DNA of 64,000 bases, taken from DZBG01 sp049241565. Lineage in GTDB: Bacteria > Bdellovibrionota > Bacteriovoracia > Bacteriovoracales > Bacteriovoracaceae. Location of the stretch: positions 45,952 to 109,951 of the forward strand of contig JBMLQL010000054.1 of the NCBI GenBank assembly GCA_049241565.1, given 5' to 3'. The notes beneath the pieces were generated by a model. The model was not told the origin of the DNA. It saw nothing but the letters and a program-made list of their open reading frames with translations, and searched no databases. Of the stretch, positions 14,470 to 21,442 are shown in pieces; position 1 is the stretch's first letter, and each line of letters starts with the position of its first letter. The translations under genes were made by a program, and so were the position numbers.

Positions 14470-15071
14470 TGCTTTGATGAAATGATAATTTCATCCATGG
14501 CCTTAATTCCTGCCATAATTTTTTGTAAAAATGATGGCTCATTTTTGATATAGACAAAATTCGGATGTTTCGACCAAAGTTCACGAAGCCTTAGGTCAAG
14601 TTCGATGGCCTTAATCTGATCTTCATTACGAACTGGGTTTCCTAGATCAATTGAAAGCCCGCCAGCAGCGGCTGTCTCAAAAAAAATCACAGCATCATAG
14701 CGCTTTAATTCTTTATCAAGGGTTGTTCCCATGGTCTTAAAAAAATCATCAGCACCTTTTGGCCAATAAGCGGCACCATCCACTGTCCCACGGTCACAAA
14801 GGAGGGCATGGTGAGGAAAAAGACCCGCGTAAGTATCTTCAATATTTCCTTGAACACAAAAAATTGATTTCTGGATCGAAGAAACAACATTGGGATTGTC
14901 TACTCTTGGAAATCCTCCCTTAAAGAGGAGAGTGGCGACTTCAGGAACTAAAGAAATATGATCTTTAAATTCACGACGAAACAGCTCTGCTGCCGTAGAT
15001 TTTCCACCCCCAGGTCCACCAGTAAGAGCGATTTTATGGAGACCGGGTTTTTTTGTTCTTTTGTTTGGCAT
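14466..15071 (-). CDS. AAA domain (AAA_28 / NadR-like) P-loop protein
   Basis: About 201 residues from ATG 15071; ATG 15080 and longer starts are also in frame, none with a good ribosome site. A P-loop ALTGGPGGGKSTAAELF lies near the N-terminus. It is followed by VPEVATLLFKGGFPR and LCDRGTVDGAAYWP, the 'E-A' and 'DRG..D..AY' motifs of AAA_28/NadR ribosylnicotinamide-kinase-like ATPases. These proteins probably phosphorylate or hydrolyse a small substrate, but the substrate is unknown. It is divergent from the DTW-domain gene with essentially no space between the two starts. Confidence 0.78.
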   Translation of the reverse strand: MPNKRTKKPGLHKIALTGGPGGGKSTAAELFRREFKDHISLVPEVATLLFKGGFPRVDNPNVVSSIQKSIFCVQGNIEDTYAGLFPHHALLCDRGTVDGAAYWPKGADDFFKTMGTTLDKELKRYDAVIFFETAAAGGLSIDLGNPVRNEDQIKAIELDLRLRELWSKHPNFVYIKNEPSFLQKIMAGIKAMDEIIISSKH

Positions 15072-15078
15072 AGTAGTC

Positions 15079-15831
15079 ATGTTAGTTAAAGTTATGGTTG
15101 TTAATAATGAAGAGCTTAAATTGAACCTTTGTTTACGCTGTTTTAGGCGGATTCGCACTTGCTTATGTGAGCATGTGAAAACCTTTCATACCTCTAATCG
15201 TTTTGTCCTCTTGATTCATCCGATGGAGTTCAAAAAAGAGCGGACCGGCACAGGGAGAATCAGCCATTTATCCCTCGAAAATTCATCTCTCATCGATGGC
15301 GTTAATTTTGACGGGAATAAGCGCTGGGAAGCAGAGCTCTCGGATCCAGGTTACCTGCCTGTGGTCCTTTATCCTGGTCCTGAGGCCATTAATCTCTCTG
15401 AGATCAGTGATAAATCTCTTTTGCCAGGAGGCGGGAAAAGGCCCTTAAAGCTAATTGTTATTGATGGGACCTGGCCATGTGCTAAGAAGATGATGAAGGA
15501 AACAAAATCCCTTCATACCCTCCCGAGAGTCAGTTTCACTAATACGAGAAAATCGGAATTTCTTATCAAACAGCAGCCCGATGAGTTGTGTCTTTCAACG
15601 ATTGAATCCATTCATCAGGTTTTAGTCGAATTTAAGCGATTGGGTGTAGAGAATACTGAGACACCCATTGATCATCTTACGTCAGTGTTTGGGAAGATGG
15701 TGGAGAGACAAATTCAAATTGCCTCAGATCCAAGTCTTCAAGGTTATCGTCGTAAGTCTTATTCTGCTCCCACTGATCGAAAAAAATCGAAGAAGTGGGA
15801 GAAGAGAAGTCTATTTTATCTCGGAGAGTGA
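15079..15831 (+). CDS. tapT: DTW domain tRNA-uridine aminocarboxypropyltransferase (TapT/YfiP-like)
   Basis: About 250 residues. The N-terminus has a Cys cluster LCLRCFRRIRTCLCE, and the middle carries the DTW-family core VIDGTWPCAKKMMKET, here Asp-Gly-Thr-Trp. The 'CLSTIESIHQVL' helix follows, as in YfiP. The E. coli enzyme makes acp3U47 in tRNA from SAM. The start is ambiguous: ATG 15079 or 15094, neither preceded by a ribosome site, and the first overlaps the divergent gene's start. The 3' end overlaps the convergent GT2 gene by 16 bases. Confidence in family is high, in the exact N-terminus low. Confidence 0.85.
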   Translation: MLVKVMVVNNEELKLNLCLRCFRRIRTCLCEHVKTFHTSNRFVLLIHPMEFKKERTGTGRISHLSLENSSLIDGVNFDGNKRWEAELSDPGYLPVVLYPGPEAINLSEISDKSLLPGGGKRPLKLIVIDGTWPCAKKMMKETKSLHTLPRVSFTNTRKSEFLIKQQPDELCLSTIESIHQVLVEFKRLGVENTETPIDHLTSVFGKMVERQIQIASDPSLQGYRRKSYSAPTDRKKSKKWEKRSLFYLGE

Positions 15832-17159
15832 ACAATCTCATCTCTGACTGAGGCCTGCCAGTAAGATCTTTTAAAAAGAAGTTTAATCATTCCTGTGAAC
15901 CTCACTACACTCAAAAATTGCTTATAACCAAAAAAGGCCGTGAGCGCCGTCCAGAAATAAGTGAAAAAATAAGTTGGGCGCTTGAGGCGAAGAATATACT
16001 TCTGTTCAAGATAAAGTCCTGCCATGGTGATAAAAAGATTAATTCCAATTCCGATCTCAAAATAAAGAAGAACTGTCGGTGAGTGGAGCAGATCATTTTT
16101 CCAGGCCAGAGGCAAAAGGATATAAGTTGAAAGTTCAATAATGGGTGAGAGAACTTCAATGGCCCAGAGATAAGGAACAATAAACAGTCCAGCAGCTCCA
16201 TGAGAAGGATTAAATGTCATAGAGAGATGTTTGGTTAGGGTTTGCACCAGCCCCATCTGCCAGCGACTTCTTTGAGCGGTGAGTTCTTTGCAATTTTTTG
16301 GAACTTGAGTCCAACCAGTGTGAACAGGGATAATTTTAATCTGGCCTTTATGTTTGTAGTGATGGCGCAGATTCATGATCACAGCAAAGTCTTCAGTTAA
16401 ATTATTAATCGGAAACCCTCCCACTTGAATCAGGCTCTCTTTTTTGAACATGGCCATGGCCCCAGAAATGAGAACAGTGCCCTGAATAAGACCTTGACCA
16501 AGTCTCTCACAAACAAAAGCACGTAAGAACTCAAGACGTTGTTGAGTCACAAGCCATGAGCGACGTGAGTAAGATTTAATTTGATTATCAAAAATAGTTT
16601 CACCGTTGAGAGGAGTGATGATCCCACCAACGGCCACCGTTTTGGCCGAGCGACTTATTTCATGAAGACATTTTACAATTCCTTCATGATTAGGGACAGT
16701 GTCAGCATCCATGGTACAAACGATATCGTATTTGGCGAAACGAAGACCAATATTGAGGGCCTGTGCTTTTCCTTGGTGAATGCTTCCGATAACTTTAAGG
16801 TCGGGATGAGTGATAGACTGATAGATTTTGAGGTTTTCTTTTTCTTCGGTTAGTTGGAGATGATAAAAGTTTTTGAGAACATTCAGAGTGGCATCTTTAG
16901 AGCCATCATCAATCAAAATAATTTCTTTTTTAATTTCTGGATGGGCAAGATAGGTTTGAATGGTCTCAACAATAAGAGTTTCTTCATTAAAACTTGGAAT
17001 GAGAAAACTTAATGGGGGAAGCTCTTCAGTATTAATTTTCTTTTTATGACGACGTTTGATCGCCAAAAAAGCCAGAAGAAACATTACCCCATAAATAATA
17101 TTGGCCCAGAGGAAATAGATTCCTGCGTACTCAATTAGAATGCTAATCCACTCTCTCAT
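15816..17159 (-). CDS. family 2 glycosyltransferase, membrane polysaccharide synthase (PgaC/NodC-like)
   Basis: From ATG 17159 the product is 447 residues. One N-terminal transmembrane region is followed by a cytosolic GT-A domain: SFLIPSFNEE, ILIDDGSKDAT, MDADTVPN (the DxD metal site), TEDF (catalytic base) and QRSRWQMG (the QxxRW site of processive enzymes). Three or four C-terminal transmembrane helices form the likely glycan channel. The stop of the upstream gene and this ATG overlap (TAATG), so translation is coupled. With the YaiO-like barrel upstream it probably makes and exports a beta-linked polysaccharide; the sugar is not deducible. Confidence 0.9.
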   Translation of the reverse strand: MREWISILIEYAGIYFLWANIIYGVMFLLAFLAIKRRHKKKINTEELPPLSFLIPSFNEETLIVETIQTYLAHPEIKKEIILIDDGSKDATLNVLKNFYHLQLTEEKENLKIYQSITHPDLKVIGSIHQGKAQALNIGLRFAKYDIVCTMDADTVPNHEGIVKCLHEISRSAKTVAVGGIITPLNGETIFDNQIKSYSRRSWLVTQQRLEFLRAFVCERLGQGLIQGTVLISGAMAMFKKESLIQVGGFPINNLTEDFAVIMNLRHHYKHKGQIKIIPVHTGWTQVPKNCKELTAQRSRWQMGLVQTLTKHLSMTFNPSHGAAGLFIVPYLWAIEVLSPIIELSTYILLPLAWKNDLLHSPTVLLYFEIGIGINLFITMAGLYLEQKYILRLKRPTYFFTYFWTALTAFFGYKQFLSVVRFTGMIKLLFKRSYWQASVRDEIVHSPR

Positions 17160-17917
17160 TACCAGCTCCAAGTCGTGTTAAAGTTTGTTGTCAGAAAATT
17201 ATTATTAATCAGATCATAATCTGTATAGTCGATACTCAACGATGTTGAGATAGAACTATTCCAAAGATATTTGACTCCTGTGGCGATACTTTTTGATCTG
17301 ATGACTTCATTAAATGATCCGAATACAGCTTGGGCCGGCTCTTGACCTTTAGTTCCACTGATCCAAATCTGACCAAGATCTTCTTTGTAATACATCATTT
17401 TGAGACCGTAACTGAAAAGTTTTTGAGTCCCCGCTGGCCCAATGAAATTGGCATTTCCAAAACGAGTCATGGGAATAATGACTAAAGAATTAATCTTTTC
17501 AATTTCGACATTAAACAAGAACTCATTAAGCTCAGTCTTTGTATATTTCGCTGTTTTAAATTCCTCGTAAAAACTTATGCCTTGAAAAATAGATTGACCA
17601 GAACCTAGAGAGTAGCGGTAGTGAGGCAGGATTCTTCCATTATGCCCTAGCTCCATATCTGCCTTGAGATAGAATGTTTCAAACTTTTGTTCAAAACCAA
17701 CGAGTATGATTCTTTCATAAAGATCAAAACGTTCTAAGTATTGTCCACCAAGATGGATTCTTTGAGTTGAATTGAGATCAATAAATCCCTCAACACCTGC
17801 TTGTCTTCCCGTTTCATTCCGTCTTTGCATCTCAAGATAAGAACCCGATAGAGTAACTTCATGGGCCCAAAGTTGAGTCGCTAAAATGGTGATCAAAAAA
17901 AGAAAAATAATTCTCAT
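17159..17917 (-). CDS. YaiO-like outer-membrane beta-barrel protein
   Basis: The 252-residue protein has a signal peptide (MRIIFLFLITILATQLWA). The mature chain alternates beta strands such as VTLSGSYLEMQRRNETGRQAG and TFYLKADMELGHNGRILPHYRYSLG, and closes SLSIDYTDYDLINNNFLTTNFNTTWSW with a terminal aromatic. The length and 'G.....Y......Y.......' spacing fit YaiO-family barrels, which are found beside GT2 enzymes and proposed to help polysaccharide pass the outer membrane. It is the middle gene of a leftward trio, overlapping the ATP-grasp gene by 4 bases and the GT2 start by 1. Confidence 0.72.
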   Translation of the reverse strand: MRIIFLFLITILATQLWAHEVTLSGSYLEMQRRNETGRQAGVEGFIDLNSTQRIHLGGQYLERFDLYERIILVGFEQKFETFYLKADMELGHNGRILPHYRYSLGSGQSIFQGISFYEEFKTAKYTKTELNEFLFNVEIEKINSLVIIPMTRFGNANFIGPAGTQKLFSYGLKMMYYKEDLGQIWISGTKGQEPAQAVFGSFNEVIRSKSIATGVKYLWNSSISTSLSIDYTDYDLINNNFLTTNFNTTWSW

Positions 17918-18756
17918 AACGAAGCCTTTATAGATTGAGCAAGAAGTTTAGCTGAGTCAGGACTTGTTCTAAAAAAAAGTTCAGGCTCAAGAAGTTCCAC
18001 TTCCATGATGACTAGTTTCCCTTCAAAACGAGCGAGATCAATACGAGCGTAGTGAGGTTTTTCTGGAAGAATAGAATGAATAAAATCGGTCATTTTTAAT
18101 TCAGATTCAGAAGGAGCATAAGGGTCTACCGATCCACCATATTCTGACTGAACTCTAAAATCCCCTGATTTAGGTCTTTTGACGATAGCGTGAGAAAAAT
18201 GTCCGCCTAGATAAATAAAAGAGTACTCGCCCTCAGTTTGAATATCTGGGAGGAAAGGTTGAAGCATAAATTCATAATGATCTACCGGGAGGTTTAAAAC
18301 TTCCGGCGGAATATGAGATTTTTTAAATCGGTAAGTCAGGTAAGCTCCAGCACTAATAAGAGGCTTAATGACTAAGTCTTCATAGGGAGAGTTCTGGATA
18401 AAGGGCCGAAGATTTTCTTTGCCTGAAATTCTGATTGTAGGGGCGAGGTGAGCACCAAGTTTATGCAGATCAAATAAATAGGTCTTACTCAAATTCCATT
18501 TTACCAGTGGATAGGAATTAAAAAGTTTTGTTTGGGTGCTAATCTCTTGAAGAGTAGTGAAAAAATGTTCTTGATGCTCAAAATAGTCCCATGGATTTCG
18601 AATAATAATGGCCTGGTAATCACTCCAATTATTCTTTTGGTTCCAAATGACAGGTTTGGCCGTTAAATTCTCCTGGGCCAACGCCGTTATCAGATAGTTT
18701 TCGTCAGGGATTAGTTGACTTAATTCCTGGGAAGTTAAGAGGCCAATGGGTTTCAT
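17914..18756 (-). CDS. ATP-grasp family protein (RimK/glutathione-synthetase-like)
   Basis: A 280-residue protein. The N-terminal domain reads RNPWDYFEHQEHFF, typical of the bacterial ATP-grasp group related to cycloserine DcsG and uncharacterised 'glutathione synthetase-like' proteins. Then LVIKPLISAGAYLTYRF gives the ATP-lid lysine and Gly loop, LQPFLPDIQTEGEYSFIYLGG the central grasp, HYARIDLARFEGKLVIMEVELLEPELFF the metal-binding carboxylates, and a C-terminal serine-rich helix. It should ligate a carboxylate to an amine or thiol using ATP. As first gene of the GT2/YaiO operon, it may make a modified building block or modify the product. Confidence 0.78.
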   Translation of the reverse strand: MKPIGLLTSQELSQLIPDENYLITALAQENLTAKPVIWNQKNNWSDYQAIIIRNPWDYFEHQEHFFTTLQEISTQTKLFNSYPLVKWNLSKTYLFDLHKLGAHLAPTIRISGKENLRPFIQNSPYEDLVIKPLISAGAYLTYRFKKSHIPPEVLNLPVDHYEFMLQPFLPDIQTEGEYSFIYLGGHFSHAIVKRPKSGDFRVQSEYGGSVDPYAPSESELKMTDFIHSILPEKPHYARIDLARFEGKLVIMEVELLEPELFFRTSPDSAKLLAQSIKASL

Positions 18757-18770
18757 TGTCGACCTTTGGT

Positions 18771-18798
18771 TTGATAGTTCATATTACTATGCTAGAAT
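18771..18798 (+). promoter_or_regulatory. sigma-70-type promoter of the PilZ gene
   Basis: TTGATA (18771-18776) and TAGAAT (18793-18798, preceded by TATGC) are 16 bases apart. They stand about 27 bases before the PilZ ATG, in the short gap between two divergent genes. The predicted leader is about 20 bases and has no evident Shine-Dalgarno sequence. Confidence 0.5.
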
Positions 18799-18825
18799 TT
18801 TCAACATACTTAGCAAAGCCTCAAC

Positions 18826-19638
18826 ATGCGAATCATTACTTCTGATACTGGTTTTTTAGTTTATCGAAAGTTATTTCAGCAGCTTCTTAGCTCACAGTCT
18901 CCAGTTGTCATTTGGCAGAACGTGGATGCGACGGGACAGAAGGTGAGATGCTATTCTTCACTCAATGCTTTTCATTTTGAATCTAAAAAACTTTATTTCT
19001 CACCCTTAGAAGGGGAAATATCGCTTTTTTCTCCCGGACATATCTTTTTCTATTCTGAAGAAAGCCAAATCATTTTTAAATCTAATCTGACTGAGGTAGC
19101 CCAAGCCATTTGTTTAGATATGCCCACTGAGCTTAAGCTCCTAGAGGATCCCGAAGTCACTCATATTCGTGGTGTGATTGGAGTTGACCTTCAAGATGTC
19201 TGGAAAGTGAAGCGCCTTAAAATTGATGAAAATCAAATTTCTGATGTCATGAAAGTCAAATCCCTTAATCAACGCTCAGGAAGCGATCAGCAGATTCTTA
19301 ACGATGAACTTTTTGTCTCTGTTGATGAGGAAGATGAGCTTTTTGCTGATCAAAGAGAAAGTCCAAGGGCGAGGCCTAAACAGCAAAAATATGTCACTCT
19401 TCAAACTGATACTGGCGAGAGCGGAAGATTTCCCTTATTTGATCTTTCTCAAGGGGGAATGGCCTTTGTGGTTCTTGATGAGAATCAATTTACTAAAGGG
19501 GCCATGATTTATGTTTTCGGGATTGATGCCAAGGTTTTAGATGATCCTCTTATCGGAAAAGTGATGTCAGTAAGATCACTTGATGAGAGTAAAATTGAGT
19601 TTAAAGTTGGTGTTAAATTCGAAGAAGGCCAGGAGTAA
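18826..19638 (+). CDS. PilZ domain protein (c-di-GMP receptor candidate) with novel N-terminal domain
   Basis: A protein of 270 residues. The C-terminal PilZ domain (about 176-268) has both binding motifs: RxxxR (R177-ESP-R181) and DxSxxG (D206-LSQG-G211, DLSQGGMAF). So c-di-GMP binding is expected. Residues 1-130 form an unfamiliar beta-rich domain (VVIWQNVDATGQKVRCYSS), possibly a second, degenerate YcgR-like PilZN module. An acidic linker (165-176) joins them. Output could be motility, adhesion or control of the neighbouring polysaccharide operon, which is divergent from it. A strong terminator follows. Confidence 0.85.
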   Translation: MRIITSDTGFLVYRKLFQQLLSSQSPVVIWQNVDATGQKVRCYSSLNAFHFESKKLYFSPLEGEISLFSPGHIFFYSEESQIIFKSNLTEVAQAICLDMPTELKLLEDPEVTHIRGVIGVDLQDVWKVKRLKIDENQISDVMKVKSLNQRSGSDQQILNDELFVSVDEEDELFADQRESPRARPKQQKYVTLQTDTGESGRFPLFDLSQGGMAFVVLDENQFTKGAMIYVFGIDAKVLDDPLIGKVMSVRSLDESKIEFKVGVKFEEGQE

Positions 19639-19641
19639 AAG

Positions 19642-19675
19642 ACGAAAGGTGCCTTTGCAGGGCACCTTTCGTTTT
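19642..19675. terminator. bidirectional rho-independent terminator
   Basis: ACGAAAGGTGCC (19642-19653) pairs perfectly with GGCACCTTTCGT (19661-19672) around loop TTTGCAG, followed by TTTT. On the minus strand the stem is followed by CTTTT. It separates the convergent PilZ gene and the 155-residue exported protein gene. The same GGTGCC/GGCACC stem recurs at 24225. Confidence 0.9.
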
Positions 19676-19680
19676 ATGTC

Positions 19681-20148
19681 TTAAAATTCGTAGTAATAGT
19701 AGAAAGAATTCTCGTAGCTCGTATCACTTTTTTTAATGGCATTACGTTGTTTCTTAAGAGATTTAAGAATCTTTTTCAGCTCTTTTCTTACCATATTTGA
19801 ATCGACATTTTCTTGATCACGACCTTGATCGCAAACCACAGTTTGACGATGAAGATAGATCAATTGATTAAGAGCTTCGTTTTTTGATCGAATTGTTTTT
19901 GATTGAAACAGATCCATATGGGTTCCGATATCTTTTAGATGATCTGGCATGAGGGCAAAGGCTTTTTTAACCTCTGCACATCCCTTATCAGTGATTTCAT
20001 CTGAAAATGAATCCTTGGCCACTTCAAGATGCCTCGTGATTTTATCTAGGCGAGTGAGCATATTCTCTTTGATTTGTTTTTCTTTTTTGGTTTGTGCCAT
20101 GGCAGATACCGAAAAAAGAAGAACGGCAAAAAGGATAAGATTTTTCAT
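19681..20148 (-). CDS. exported helical protein, unknown function
   Basis: The 155-residue protein carries a clear signal peptide (MKNLILFAVLLFSVSAMAQ). The mature part is predicted all-helical and Lys-rich (KKEKQIKENMLTRLDKITRHLEVAKDSF). Two cysteines (Cys57 in DKGCAEV and Cys105 in VVCDQG) could form a disulphide. It ends in the Tyr-rich tail ENSFYYYYEF. No family recognised. A sigma-70-like TTGACT/TAATAA pair lies upstream. It is a stand-alone gene bounded by a terminator, probably periplasmic. Confidence 0.6.
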   Translation of the reverse strand: MKNLILFAVLLFSVSAMAQTKKEKQIKENMLTRLDKITRHLEVAKDSFSDEITDKGCAEVKKAFALMPDHLKDIGTHMDLFQSKTIRSKNEALNQLIYLHRQTVVCDQGRDQENVDSNMVRKELKKILKSLKKQRNAIKKSDTSYENSFYYYYEF

Positions 20149-20240
20149 AGGTCCCCCAAAACTTATTAGGCAGCTGTCAAAAATTTAGTCAAAAAACTTC
20201 TGAAATAAACTGCTTTTAATGCTTTATAAGGGTTATGTAA

Positions 20241-21272
20241 TCAAATCCCGTGCCAAGTTTCCATCAGTGCAGGGAGGGCCTGTCTTGAGTCCATATACTG
20301 TTGGTCCCAATAGGATTGTTGTTGGAAATAGGGGAACATGCGCGCAAAAGACTGATCTTCAATTCTGCGGCTAATCCAGGCATTGAAATGAAATGTCCTC
20401 ATGGCCCGAAGCCATTCAAAAAGAGACTTCTGAATGATCTCTGTTCCTGTCATCGTTCTATATTCATCAAGAAAGCTTTCTCGAAGTTCCACTGACTCGT
20501 GATCAATACCAGGAATAAGAAGCCACATATCTTGTTCAATGGGTCCCATGACAGAGTCGTCAAAGTCTAAGATATAAGGGCCTGCTGAAGTCCAAATAAT
20601 ATTCCCTCGATGAAAGTCTCCATGGATTCTTTGCATCTTGAGATTTTCAAATCGGGCAAGGAATTGTGGAAGAAATTGCTCGTAAACATCCAGATAATAT
20701 TTAAAGCTGTCGTAAGGAGCAGCTGGCTCGGAGCGAAGATAGGCAATATTATCTCGAATCAAAGTCTGAGGAGAAAAAGTCAGACGGTGAGAAAAGCTAG
20801 AGAGCTTCCCAATATTATGAATTCTCCCAATCAGTCGACCAGCCTGCTCAGCCTCTTCCTTAGTGTATTCATCTTTGAGTCGGCCCATAATTTTTGGGAA
20901 AAAGGCATAATGAAGGGCCAGCTTCTCATCATAAAAAAGAGATTCACCGTTAATCACGACAGGAGCGATGATAGGAATTTCATATTGGGCCAAATCCAGG
21001 AGGAAGCGATGCTCTTCAAGAATTTGATCTCGGGACCAGCGGCCAGGACGATAGAATTTCATCACTAGCTGATGTTCGGCTTCAGCTGATGTTTCAGTTT
21101 CTCTTTTTTGGGCCAGCTCAATTTCAATTACTCGGTTTTCTAAACTGTTCAGCGACAATACTTTTCCCGACACTTTAAATCCGTGATTCTCGGCCACGTT
21201 AAGAATTGAGTCTGGTGAGAGCTCGTTGAAGTACAGAGTCTTTTGTCCCCATAGAGTGCTTGGATTGGTCAT
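20241..21272 (-). CDS. srkA: stress response kinase SrkA (YihE/RdoA family)
   Basis: A 343-residue kinase-like protein of the aminoglycoside-phosphotransferase fold. It has MKFYRPGRWSRDQILEEHRF (71-90, with the ATP-site lysine), the catalytic loop HGDFHRGNIIW (217-227), and the metal-binding DFDDSVMGPIEQDMW (236-250). These match SrkA/YihE, a Ser/Thr kinase of about 330 residues that counters stress-induced death in E. coli. The N-terminal 15 residues are extra. A stand-alone gene; no regulatory element stands out beyond a short divergent gap to the 924-residue protein. Confidence 0.9.
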   Translation of the reverse strand: MTNPSTLWGQKTLYFNELSPDSILNVAENHGFKVSGKVLSLNSLENRVIEIELAQKRETETSAEAEHQLVMKFYRPGRWSRDQILEEHRFLLDLAQYEIPIIAPVVINGESLFYDEKLALHYAFFPKIMGRLKDEYTKEEAEQAGRLIGRIHNIGKLSSFSHRLTFSPQTLIRDNIAYLRSEPAAPYDSFKYYLDVYEQFLPQFLARFENLKMQRIHGDFHRGNIIWTSAGPYILDFDDSVMGPIEQDMWLLIPGIDHESVELRESFLDEYRTMTGTEIIQKSLFEWLRAMRTFHFNAWISRRIEDQSFARMFPYFQQQSYWDQQYMDSRQALPALMETWHGI

Positions 21273-21442
21273 AGTGCCACTTTTGGTTGTCGATAGTTCA
21301 GCTGTGTTACAGTACAGGATAATTGACTAAACTACTAGAAACAATAGAGGTTTTGGAGAGGGTAATATCTTCGTCCCTCTGAAATATGGCCGATGTCTGT
21401 TAGACTATAAGAAATTCAATGGGTTAATTCCTGGAGCCTTTT

